From: Variovorax sp. WS11
GTDB taxonomy: Bacteria > Pseudomonadota > Gammaproteobacteria > Burkholderiales > Burkholderiaceae_C
Length of the DNA: 64,000 nt
Assembly: GCF_010499245.1 (NCBI RefSeq)
Contig: NZ_JAAGOW010000002.1
Span: forward strand, 682,001-746,000
Reading direction: 5' to 3'
Shown in pieces: positions 56,383 through 64,000 of the stretch. Every line of letters starts with the position of its first letter. Positions within the stretch are counted from its first letter, which is position 1. Below the pieces are notes generated by a model. It ran no database searches. It had not been told where the DNA came from and worked only from the letters and a program-made list of their open reading frames with translations. The position numbers and the translations under genes were made by a program.

Positions 56383-58137
56383 CTAGAACTCCGTCCAGTC
56401 GCCGGACGGTGCGGCGCTCGTGGCCTGCGCCGGCGGCGCATGGCGGGCCGGTAGCGCCTTGGGCGATGCGGCGACCGGCCTGGGCGCCGGCCCCTTCGGC
56501 GCCGGCACGGCGCGCTTCGGCGGCAGGGCCTCACGGCTCCTGGCCTGCGCCTGCACCTGCGCCAGCACCACCGCCGCGGCCTCGTCGTGGCCCAGCTTGA
56601 ACACGCCCACCGCCTCGACCAGGCTGGCCGCCTGCTCCTGCATGGACTGGGCGGCGGCCGAGGCCTCTTCCACCAGCGCCGCGTTCTGCTGCGTCACTTG
56701 GTCCATCTGGCTGATGGCCTGGTTGACCTGCTCGATGCCCTGGGTCTGCTCATGGCTGGCCGCCGTGATCTCGCCCATGATGTCGGTCACGCGCTTGACG
56801 CTGTCGACGATCTCTTCCATGGTGCGGCCGGCCTCGGCCACCTGCTTGCTGCCCTCCTCGACCTTGTCCACCGAATCGCCGATCAGCGCCTTGATCTCCT
56901 TGGCGGCGGCGGCCGAGCGCTGGGCCAGATTGCGCACCTCCGAAGCCACCACCGCGAAGCCGCGGCCTTGCTCGCCGGCGCGCGCGGCTTCCACCGCCGC
57001 ATTGAGCGCGAGGATGTTGGTCTGGAAGGCGATGCCGTCGATCACGCCGATGATGTCCACGATCTTCTTGGACGAGGCATTGATCGAGCCCATGGTGTCC
57101 ACCACCTGCGAGACCACGCTGCCGCCCTTGACCGCCACCTCGGAGGCCGACAGCGCGAGCTGATTCGCCTGGCGCGCGTTGTCGGCGTTCTGCTTGACGG
57201 TGGAAGTCAGCTCCTCCATCGAGGCCGCGGTCTCTTCCAGCGAGCTGGCCTGCTCTTCCGTGCGTGAGGACAGGTCGTGGTTGCCCGCGGCGATCTGGCC
57301 CGAGGCGGTCGCGATGGTGTCGGTACCGGCGCGCACCTGCCCCACCACGCGCGCCAGGCTCTCGTTCATGTTCTTGAGCGCATGCATGAGTTGCCCGGTC
57401 TCGTCGCGCGACTGCACGTCGATGCGGGTGCCGAGATCGCCGCCGGCCACGGTCTCCGCCACCCGGACGGCCTGGCCCAGCGGCCGGGTGATGCTGCGCG
57501 CGATCAGGAAGGAGCAGATGCCGCCGATCAGCAGCGTGAGCGCGGTCATCAGGATGCGCAGGTTGAAGCCGCGCGCGTTCGCCGCATCGATGGCGCGGCT
57601 CATGTCGTCGATGGCCTGGCGCTCCAGCGCCAGCAGCGACAGCACCCGGCTCTCGTAGGCCTTGGCGGCCGGCTGGAAGACGTCCTTGAACACCGTCTCG
57701 GTCTCTTCCGCGTTGCCGCCGGCCTTGGCCTTCTGCACCGCGTCCTTGGCCGCCTGGTACTTGGCGCGCAGCTCCACGATGGATTTGAAGGTGGCCTTCT
57801 CCTCGTCGGTCACCAGCAGGGCCTCGACCTTGGCCATGGTCTCGCCGCCCTTCTTCACGCTGTCGGAGATGACGTCGGCGAAGGTGACGGGCAACGAGGC
57901 GTCGGTGGTCTTGGCGATCATCGCGGTGCGCGCGATGGCCGAGTAGGTCAGCACGTACCAGTCGGAAATCAGCCGCTCCTTGGCCAGCGGGCTCTGCATC
58001 ATCTGGCGGGTGGCTTCGGCGTTCTTGCTGGCGCTGACCAGCGCGAACGCGGCGGAGATCAGGGTAAGGGCCAGCACCAGGCCGAAGCCCAGGGCGAGCC
58101 GCGTGCCGATGCGGAGGTTGGAAAGAAACTTCATCAT
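56383..58137 (-). CDS. Methyl-accepting chemotaxis protein 2, with tether pentapeptide
   Basis: A 584-residue receptor with membrane segments at about 11-33 and 190-212, a helical periplasmic sensor, HAMP (ITRPLGQAVRVAETVAGGDL) and the MA domain. Unlike the other four, it has a Pro/Ala-rich flexible tail of about 60 residues ending in D-W-T-E-F, an x-W-x-x-F pentapeptide that tethers CheR and CheB. It is last in the unit receptor 4, cheW, receptor 3, receptor 2. Its signalling-domain DNA is related to, but clearly diverged from, the near-identical trio. Confidence 0.93.
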   Translation of the reverse strand: MMKFLSNLRIGTRLALGFGLVLALTLISAAFALVSASKNAEATRQMMQSPLAKERLISDWYVLTYSAIARTAMIAKTTDASLPVTFADVISDSVKKGGETMAKVEALLVTDEEKATFKSIVELRAKYQAAKDAVQKAKAGGNAEETETVFKDVFQPAAKAYESRVLSLLALERQAIDDMSRAIDAANARGFNLRILMTALTLLIGGICSFLIARSITRPLGQAVRVAETVAGGDLGTRIDVQSRDETGQLMHALKNMNESLARVVGQVRAGTDTIATASGQIAAGNHDLSSRTEEQASSLEETAASMEELTSTVKQNADNARQANQLALSASEVAVKGGSVVSQVVDTMGSINASSKKIVDIIGVIDGIAFQTNILALNAAVEAARAGEQGRGFAVVASEVRNLAQRSAAAAKEIKALIGDSVDKVEEGSKQVAEAGRTMEEIVDSVKRVTDIMGEITAASHEQTQGIEQVNQAISQMDQVTQQNAALVEEASAAAQSMQEQAASLVEAVGVFKLGHDEAAAVVLAQVQAQARSREALPPKRAVPAPKGPAPRPVAASPKALPARHAPPAQATSAAPSGDWTEF

Positions 58138-58159
58138 GCAAATCCGGTAAGAGAAAAAG

Positions 58160-59725
58160 TCAGGCGAGGCTGGGCTCTGCGGCCTTCAGCCTGAATACGC
58201 TGACCGCCTGGACCAGGCTGCCGGCCTGCTCCTGCATCGATTGCGCCGCGGCAGCGGCTTCTTCCACCAGGGCCGCGTTCTGCTGCGTCACCTGGTCCAT
58301 CTGCGTGATCGCCTGGTTGATCTGCTCGATGCCCTGGGTCTGCTCGTGGCTCGCCGCGCTGATCTCCCCGACGATGTCGGTCACGCGGCGGATGCTGCCC
58401 ACGATCTCTTCCATGGTCTTGCCGGCTTCGCCCACCAGGGCGCTGCCTGCATCCACCTTGCCCACCGAGTCGTCGATCAGACCCTTGATTTCCTTGGCGG
58501 CTGCTGCCGAGCGCTGGGCCAGGTTGCGCACTTCGGCAGCAACCACCGCGAAGCCACGGCCCTGCTCGCCGGCGCGCGCGGCTTCCACCGCGGCATTGAG
58601 CGCCAGGATGTTGGTCTGGAAGGCGATGCCGTCGATCACGCCGATGATGTCGACGATCTTCTTCGACGAGGCATTGATCGAGGCCATGGTGCTCACCACC
58701 TGGCCCACCACATCGCCGCCCTTCACCGCCACTTCGGAGGCCGACAGCGCGAGCTGGTTGGCCTGCCGCGCGTTGTCCGCGTTCTGCTTGACGGTGGAGG
58801 TCAGCTCTTCCATCGAAGCTGCCGTCTCCTGCAGCGAACTCGCCTGCTCCTCGGTGCGCGACGAGAGGTCCTGGTTACCCGAGGCGATCTCGCCCGAGGC
58901 CGTCGCGATGGTGTCGGTGCCCTCGCGCACCTCGCCCACCACGCGCGCCAGGCTTGCATTCATGTGGCGCAACGCGTTCATCAGCTGGCCGGTCTCGTCC
59001 CGCGATTCCACCTCGATGCGGGCGCTGAGATCGCCGCTCGCCACGGTCTCGGCGACCTTGACGGCCTGACCCAGCGGCCGGGTGATGCTGCGCGCGGTCA
59101 GCCAGGCACACAGCCCGCCAAGCACCAGGGCCACGGCCGACAGCACCATCATCAGCATGCGGCCGCTCCGGTGGTCCTTCGCGATGCCGGCGGCAACCGC
59201 ATCGATCTGCTCGCGCTCGTGCGCTGCGATCCTGTCCACCGCCTCTTCGTAGACCTTGAGCGCGGCGGAGAAGCGGGTGTCGGCGAGCTGGTTGGCGCCT
59301 GCCGCATCGCCGGCCGTCTTGAGCTTGACGATCTCGGCCAGGGTGTCGAGCACGACCTTGCGCGCATCGGCCACCTGGGCATAGAGCTTCTTCTCCTCCG
59401 GCACGCTCAGCAGCTCCTCCAGCTTTTTCTGCACCGGGTTGATGCGCTGCGAGGTCTCGAGGCGCGCCTTGGCGAAGTAGGCCTCGGTCGCGGGCTCGCT
59501 GGCCTTGACCATCGCGAAGGTCTGCACGATCGCGGGCCCCAGCAGCTTGGCCCATTCGCTGGCGAGGCGCTCCTTGACGAGGGCGCCGCGCACCATCTCG
59601 TCGGTGGCGTCGCCCACGCTCTGCAGGCGCAGCACGCCGATGCCGGAAATGGCGGCCAGCAACAGCAGCATCGCGGCAAAGCCGAGGCCCAGGCGCGTGC
59701 CGATCTTCAGGTCCTTGAGGTTCAT
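58160..59725 (-). CDS. Methyl-accepting chemotaxis protein 3
   Basis: A 521-residue receptor of the four-helix-bundle type: membrane segments about 11-33 and 190-212, HAMP (ITRPLGQAVKVAETVASGDL), then the MA domain. The sensor half resembles receptor 2, while the signalling half is nearly identical in DNA to receptor 1, so the gene looks like a mosaic. No pentapeptide (ends AAEPSLA). It lies 22 bases from receptor 2 and 31 from cheW. Confidence 0.93.
   Translation of the reverse strand: MNLKDLKIGTRLGLGFAAMLLLLAAISGIGVLRLQSVGDATDEMVRGALVKERLASEWAKLLGPAIVQTFAMVKASEPATEAYFAKARLETSQRINPVQKKLEELLSVPEEKKLYAQVADARKVVLDTLAEIVKLKTAGDAAGANQLADTRFSAALKVYEEAVDRIAAHEREQIDAVAAGIAKDHRSGRMLMMVLSAVALVLGGLCAWLTARSITRPLGQAVKVAETVASGDLSARIEVESRDETGQLMNALRHMNASLARVVGEVREGTDTIATASGEIASGNQDLSSRTEEQASSLQETAASMEELTSTVKQNADNARQANQLALSASEVAVKGGDVVGQVVSTMASINASSKKIVDIIGVIDGIAFQTNILALNAAVEAARAGEQGRGFAVVAAEVRNLAQRSAAAAKEIKGLIDDSVGKVDAGSALVGEAGKTMEEIVGSIRRVTDIVGEISAASHEQTQGIEQINQAITQMDQVTQQNAALVEEAAAAAQSMQEQAGSLVQAVSVFRLKAAEPSLA
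58220..58896. repeat. Receptor signalling-domain repeat, copy 2
   Basis: Offset 3459 bases from copy 1, same orientation, well over 98% identical by eye. Direct repeats of this length could recombine and delete the receptor 2 gene. Confidence 0.85.
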
Positions 59726-59756
59726 GACGTTGTTTCTCGATTCGCGGCCGGCGATC

Positions 59757-60281
59757 TCAGGCCGCGATCTTCTCGACCAGGCCCATCTCGTCGCTCGACA
59801 TCAGGCGGTCGATGTCCACCAGGATCAGCATCCGCTCCTCCAGCGTGCCCAGCCCGATCAGGTAGTCCGTGTCCAGCGACGACCCCATCTCCGGCGCCGG
59901 CTTGATCTGCTCCGCGCTCAGCGTGATCACGTCCGACACGCTGTCCACCACCATCCCCACCACGCGCCCGCCGATGTTCAGCACGATCACCACCGTGAAC
60001 TGGTCGTAGGTCGGCGTGCCCAGCGCGAACTTGATGCGCATGTCGATGATCGGCACGATGATCCCGCGCAGGTTCACCACCCCCTTGATGAACTCCGGCG
60101 CATTGGCGATGCGCGTCACCGCGTCGTAGCCGCGCAGCTCCTGCACCTTCTGGATGTCGATGCCGTATTCCTCGTCGCCCAGCTTGAAGGCCAGGAACTC
60201 CGGCGGACGGCCGCCGGACGCGGCGGAGGAAGACGCGCCGTGGGCAGCGTGCTTGGGGGATTCGGTGCTTGTGCTCAACAT
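59757..60281 (-). CDS. cheW: Chemotaxis coupling protein CheW
   Basis: CheW links receptors to the CheA kinase. The 174-residue protein has a short polar leader and the CheW domain: EFLAFKLGDEEYGIDIQKVQ, FIKGVVNLRGIIVPIIDMR, VVGMVVDSVSDVI and ILVDIDRLM. It sits between receptor 4 and receptor 3. No cheA is in the window, so the kinase is encoded elsewhere. Confidence 0.96.
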   Translation of the reverse strand: MLSTSTESPKHAAHGASSSAASGGRPPEFLAFKLGDEEYGIDIQKVQELRGYDAVTRIANAPEFIKGVVNLRGIIVPIIDMRIKFALGTPTYDQFTVVIVLNIGGRVVGMVVDSVSDVITLSAEQIKPAPEMGSSLDTDYLIGLGTLEERMLILVDIDRLMSSDEMGLVEKIAA

Positions 60282-60333
60282 GTCTGGGTCTCTCTGAAGG
60301 ATTCGTGGGTCCGCCCTGCGGCGGTCCGGCTTG

Positions 60334-61929
60334 TCAATGGGAAATCGGGGCCAGCTGTGAGCCGCTGTCGAGCTTGAAGACGCGCACCGCCTCGACCAGG
60401 TTGCCGGCCTGCTCCTGCATGGATTGCGCCGCGGCGGAAGCCTCTTCCACCAGCGCCGCGTTCTGCTGCGTCACCTGGTCCATCTGCGCGATGGCCTGAT
60501 TGACCTGCTCGATGCCGGAAGCCTGCTCCCGGCTGGCGGCGGTGATCTCGCCGATGATGTCGGTAACGCGCTTGACGCTCTCGACGATCTCCTCCATGGT
60601 GCGGCCGGCCTCGCCGACCAGCGCCGTGCCCGCGTCCACCTTGGACACCGAGTCGTCGATCAGGCCCTTGATCTCCTTGGCCGCCGCAGCCGAGCGCTGC
60701 GCCAGGCTGCGCACTTCGGCCGCGACCACCGCGAAGCCGCGGCCCTGCTCGCCGGCACGCGCGGCTTCCACCGCCGCATTCAGCGCAAGGATGTTGGTCT
60801 GGAAGGCAATGCCGTCGATCACGCCGATGATGTCGACGATCTTCCTGGACGAAGCATTGATCGAGCCCATGGTGCCCACCACCTGCCCGACCACGCCGCC
60901 GCCCTTCTTCGCGACTTCCGAGGCGGCGAGCGCGAGCTGGTTGGCCTGGTTGGCGTTGTCCGCGTTCTGCTTGACGGTGGATGTGAGCTCCTCCATCGAG
61001 GCGGCCGTCTGCTGCAGCGAGCTGGCCTGCTCCTCGGTGCGCGCGGACAGGTCGTGGTTGCCCGCGGCGATCTGGCCCGAGGCGGTGGCGATGGTGTCGG
61101 TGCCGCTGCGCACCTGGCCGACGATGGCGGCGATGCTGTTGCGCATGCCGGCGATCGCATGCAGCAGGCTGGCCTCGTCGCCCCGCTTCAGCTCGATGGC
61201 CACGGCCAGGTCGCCCTCGGCGATGCGGCGGGTGATGCCTGCCGCCTCCGCCGGCTCGCCGCCCAGTTGCCGGAGCAGCCCGCGCGACAGCGCCCAGCCG
61301 AAGGCGAACAGCAGCGCGGCCAGCCCCAGCGCGTAGACCGAGAACTCCGCCAGGCGGCCGAGGATCGCGGCCTCGACCTGGTCCATGTACACGCCCGAGC
61401 CGATGATCCAGCCCCAGGGCTTGAAGCCCTTGACGTAGGAGACCTTGGGCACCGGGTCCTTGCTGCCCGGCTTGGGCCACATGTAGGGGACGAAGCCCGC
61501 CTCCTGTGCCTTCACCATGTTCACGAACTCGACGAACAGGCGCTTGCCGGTGGGGTCCTTGTTGTCCGAGAGGTCCTTGTTCTCCAGCGCGGGGTTGATC
61601 GGATGCATCAGCATCCGCGGCGTCATGTCGTTGAGCCAGAGATATTCGTTGCCGCTGTAGCGCAGCCCGCGGATCGCCTGCATCGCCTGCTGCTGGGCCT
61701 GCGCCTCGCTCAGCTCCCCCTTGGCCGCCAGCGCGTGATAGTGGACCAGCAGGCCATGCGCGGCCTCGACGACCTGGCGCACGCCGGCTTGGCGATCCTC
61801 GAGGATCAGCTTGCGCTCGGACACCAGGAAGAGCGCGGTCAGCAGCAGGATGCCGGCGACGGCGCTGCAGGTGAAAAGGCCGAGCTTCTTCGCGATGCTC
61901 ATCGCGCGGAGATTCGGTAGGTAGGACAT
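60334..61929 (-). CDS. Methyl-accepting chemotaxis protein 4 (Cache sensor)
   Basis: A 531-residue receptor with a single-Cache (sCache_2-like) periplasmic sensor between membrane segments at about 12-32 and 190-212. The sensor is marked by RYSGNEYLWLNDMTPRMLMH and GFKPWGWIIGSGVYMDQVE. HAMP and MA follow. No pentapeptide. A sigma-28 promoter lies 44 bases upstream, inside the end of receptor 5. It is the first gene of a likely four-gene unit. Confidence 0.93.
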   Translation of the reverse strand: MSYLPNLRAMSIAKKLGLFTCSAVAGILLLTALFLVSERKLILEDRQAGVRQVVEAAHGLLVHYHALAAKGELSEAQAQQQAMQAIRGLRYSGNEYLWLNDMTPRMLMHPINPALENKDLSDNKDPTGKRLFVEFVNMVKAQEAGFVPYMWPKPGSKDPVPKVSYVKGFKPWGWIIGSGVYMDQVEAAILGRLAEFSVYALGLAALLFAFGWALSRGLLRQLGGEPAEAAGITRRIAEGDLAVAIELKRGDEASLLHAIAGMRNSIAAIVGQVRSGTDTIATASGQIAAGNHDLSARTEEQASSLQQTAASMEELTSTVKQNADNANQANQLALAASEVAKKGGGVVGQVVGTMGSINASSRKIVDIIGVIDGIAFQTNILALNAAVEAARAGEQGRGFAVVAAEVRSLAQRSAAAAKEIKGLIDDSVSKVDAGTALVGEAGRTMEEIVESVKRVTDIIGEITAASREQASGIEQVNQAIAQMDQVTQQNAALVEEASAAAQSMQEQAGNLVEAVRVFKLDSGSQLAPISH

Positions 61930-61968
61930 GTTGGCTGTCTCCGGAACGGGTGTTGGTGCGGTGCTCGA

Positions 61969-63990
61969 TCAGTTATCGGCAATTGCGCGCCGGTTTTGAG
62001 TCCCGCGTTCGAGAAGAAGGGTGGGCGCGTGGGCTTCCAGCTTGAACACGCTCACCGCGTCGACCAGCCTGCCGGCCTGCTCCTGCATCGATTGCGCCGC
62101 GGCCGCGGCTTCTTCCACCAGCGCGGCGTTCTGCTGCGTCACCTGGTCCATCTGCGTGATCGCCTGGTTGATCTGCTCGATGCCCTGGGTCTGCTCGTGG
62201 CTGGCTGCGCTGATCTCTCCGACGATGTCGGTCACGCGGCGGATGCTGCCCACGATCTCTTCCATGGTCTTGCCGGCTTCGCCCACCAGGGCGCTGCCTG
62301 CATCCACCTTGCCCACCGAGTCGTCGATCAGACCCTTGATTTCCTTGGCGGCTGCTGCCGAGCGCTGGGCCAGGTTGCGCACTTCGGCAGCAACCACCGC
62401 GAAGCCACGGCCCTGCTCGCCGGCGCGCGCGGCTTCCACCGCGGCATTGAGCGCCAGGATGTTGGTCTGGAACGCGATGCCGTCGATCACGCCGATGATG
62501 TCGACGATCTTCTTGGACGAGGCATTGATCGAGGCCATGGTGCTCACCACCTGGCCGACCACATCGCCACCCTTCACCGCCACTTCGGAGGCCGACAGCG
62601 CGAGCTGATTGGCCTGCCGCGCGTTGTCGGCGTTCTGCTTGACGGTGGAGGTCAGCTCCTCCATCGAGGCCGCCGTCTGCTCCAGCGCGCTGGCCTGCTC
62701 CTCGGTGCGCGAAGACAGATTCTGGTTGCCGGCCGAGATCTGGCTGGAGGCGGTGGCAATGGCATCGGTGCCCTGCCGCACGCCGCCCACCACGCCGGCC
62801 AGGCCCTGGCGCATGGCTTCCACGGCGCGGGTGATCACGCCCATCTCGTCGCGCCGGTCCGAATCCAGCTGCCGCGACAGGTCGCCCTGCCCCAGCGCCT
62901 GCACATGCACGCTCAACAGACCCAGTGGCCGCACGGTGCGGCGGATGAAGACGACCAGCGCGGCGCCCAGCAGCACGGCAGCCAGCGCAATGCAGCCGCC
63001 CAGCCAAGCCATCTGCCCGTAGAGCGCCGCCAGCACTTCGGCGGTGGGTACTTCCGCCACCACCAGCCAACCCGTCGCCTCGCTCCTCGCCACGGAGGCA
63101 TGGCGCTGCCGGCCGTCCGCCGCTGCGAGCACGGCCCGTGCGTCGTCGATCCACAGGGCCTCCTTGGCCGAGAGCCGCTCCAGCCATGCGGCCGACTCGT
63201 CGCCCGGCAGGAGCTCGGCCAGCTTCTTGCCGGCCGCCGTCGGATGAAAGACCAGCGTCGCCGCGGCAGCGCCGCCCGCGGGGTTGACGATGTAGAGCCC
63301 GCCCGTTTCGAAGATCTGCGTCTTCTTCACGGCCTCGCCGAAGGCGGCCTGCTGCTGCGCGATGTCCAGTCCGATGTAGAGCACGGCGACCACGCGGCCC
63401 GCCGCATCGCGCACCGGCTCGTAGACCGTCATGAAGGGGCGCCCGAACAGCATCACACGGCCCACGAAGCGCTTGCCCTCGCGCAGGACCGGATAGGCGC
63501 CACTCTTGCGGTCGAGCAGGGTGCCGACGGCACGATCGCCGTTCTCCTTCTTGACCGAGGTGGTGATGCGGCGGAAATCCTCGCCCTGCGCGACGAACAC
63601 CGTGGCGTTGGCGCCGGGGAAGTCGCGTGCGAAGGCGTCCACCTCGGCGATGCGCGCGGCGTCGATGGGCGTGCCGTCGATGCTCAACGCGCCCTGCGCG
63701 GCCGCGTCGAGCACGAAGCTGGCCGCGAACTGGCGCCGGAACACGCCGAAGGCGTTCTCCGCCGTGAGGCGCATGGTCTGGTCGAAGATGTCCAGCGACC
63801 GGGCGATGGCCTCGGCCTTGGCATTGGCGTACTGCGCGGCGCTGCGTTGCTGCTGCGAGGAGGCCAGCGCGTAGAAGACCGCCAGCACGAGCGCCGCCAC
63901 CAGGAACATGCCTGCGGCGGCGCCGAGGGTCATGGTGCGGGTCAGGGAAACGAAGGAGGGGTCGCGCCTCGACGGATTCGCGGTGTTCAT
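61969..63990 (-). CDS. Methyl-accepting chemotaxis protein 5 (large Cache sensor)
   Basis: A 673-residue receptor with a ~285-residue periplasmic sensor between membrane segments at about 22-45 and 330-350. The sensor looks like a Cache_3-Cache_2 fusion (TTSVKKENGDRAVGTLLDRK, then VMLFGRPFMTVYEPVRDAAG and VLYIGLDIAQQQ). HAMP and MA follow; the tail is basic and has no pentapeptide. The MA region is nearly identical in DNA to receptors 1 and 3. ATG 63990 is 10 bases from the window end, so its promoter is not seen. Confidence 0.92.
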   Translation of the reverse strand: MNTANPSRRDPSFVSLTRTMTLGAAAGMFLVAALVLAVFYALASSQQQRSAAQYANAKAEAIARSLDIFDQTMRLTAENAFGVFRRQFAASFVLDAAAQGALSIDGTPIDAARIAEVDAFARDFPGANATVFVAQGEDFRRITTSVKKENGDRAVGTLLDRKSGAYPVLREGKRFVGRVMLFGRPFMTVYEPVRDAAGRVVAVLYIGLDIAQQQAAFGEAVKKTQIFETGGLYIVNPAGGAAAATLVFHPTAAGKKLAELLPGDESAAWLERLSAKEALWIDDARAVLAAADGRQRHASVARSEATGWLVVAEVPTAEVLAALYGQMAWLGGCIALAAVLLGAALVVFIRRTVRPLGLLSVHVQALGQGDLSRQLDSDRRDEMGVITRAVEAMRQGLAGVVGGVRQGTDAIATASSQISAGNQNLSSRTEEQASALEQTAASMEELTSTVKQNADNARQANQLALSASEVAVKGGDVVGQVVSTMASINASSKKIVDIIGVIDGIAFQTNILALNAAVEAARAGEQGRGFAVVAAEVRNLAQRSAAAAKEIKGLIDDSVGKVDAGSALVGEAGKTMEEIVGSIRRVTDIVGEISAASHEQTQGIEQINQAITQMDQVTQQNAALVEEAAAAAQSMQEQAGRLVDAVSVFKLEAHAPTLLLERGTQNRRAIADN
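61973..61999 (-). promoter_or_regulatory. Sigma-28 promoter of receptor 4 within receptor 5
   Basis: Minus-strand TCAAAACC-N11-GCCGATAA: perfect -10 (61973-61980), 11-base spacer, weaker -35 (61992-61999). It overlaps the last codons of the upstream receptor gene (I-A-D-N end). Confidence 0.65.
62071..62660. repeat. Receptor signalling-domain repeat, copy 3
   Basis: Offset 7310 bases from copy 1. Nearly identical to copies 1 and 2 from about 62110 to 62640, with a few silent changes and clear divergence after 62660. Confidence 0.8.
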
Positions 63991-64000
63991 CTGGACTTTC

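Overview
The window looks like chromosomal DNA of a high-G+C betaproteobacterium of the order Burkholderiales, most likely Comamonadaceae and Variovorax-like. This is judged from codon use, the flagellar gene order and the type of accessory genes; it is inference, as no 16S gene is present. No rRNA, tRNA, insertion sequence or CRISPR array was seen.

Layout. 1-5236 (+): end of fliK and fliLMNOPQR, the flagellar switch and export-gate genes. 5291-11483 (-): an A+T-richer accessory island with three large paralogues of a family I do not recognise, plus a small acidic protein that resembles a type III secretion chaperone. The paralogues share a helical module, a basic nuclear-localisation-like cluster and a common C-terminal domain. 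Two of them carry an in-frame TAG. 11757-17404 (+): secreted isoaspartyl methyltransferase, a membrane spermidine-synthase-like protein, aldo/keto reductase, a DUF6064-like membrane protein and an exported beta carbonic anhydrase. 17414-25569 (-): alpha/beta hydrolase, a caa3-type cytochrome oxidase operon, a duplicated methylglyoxal-synthase-like protein and a SixA phosphatase.

26297-35070 holds an OmpR-type regulator and, 5 kb away, an EnvZ-like kinase that sits between a periplasmic thioredoxin and a DipZ-like CcdA-thioredoxin fusion. A nearly identical 15-bp motif lies before the regulator and before the thioredoxin operon, so the two halves probably form one redox-linked system. Two SDR-LysR cassettes now lie between them. 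35190-38781 carries a JmjC-like cupin, a serine hydrolase and three small proteins. 38875-43923 (-) is a compact NRPS with order C-A-PCP-C-PCP, a glycine-like specificity code, a second C domain lacking its catalytic His, and no thioesterase. 44737-47118 encodes a lipoprotein copper-radical oxidase, followed by a glycosyltransferase and a zinc-ribbon/glycine-repeat operon.

51408-63990 (-) returns to motility: flgL, flgK, five chemoreceptors and cheW, served by three recognisable sigma-28 promoters. Three receptors share nearly identical signalling-domain DNA, which points to recent gene conversion.

Several frame breaks (the gene at 5291-7290, and the glycine-repeat gene) are single-base losses in C/G runs and may be sequencing errors. 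The fliK frame jumps at the window edge may have the same origin. The two TAG codons are not of that kind.
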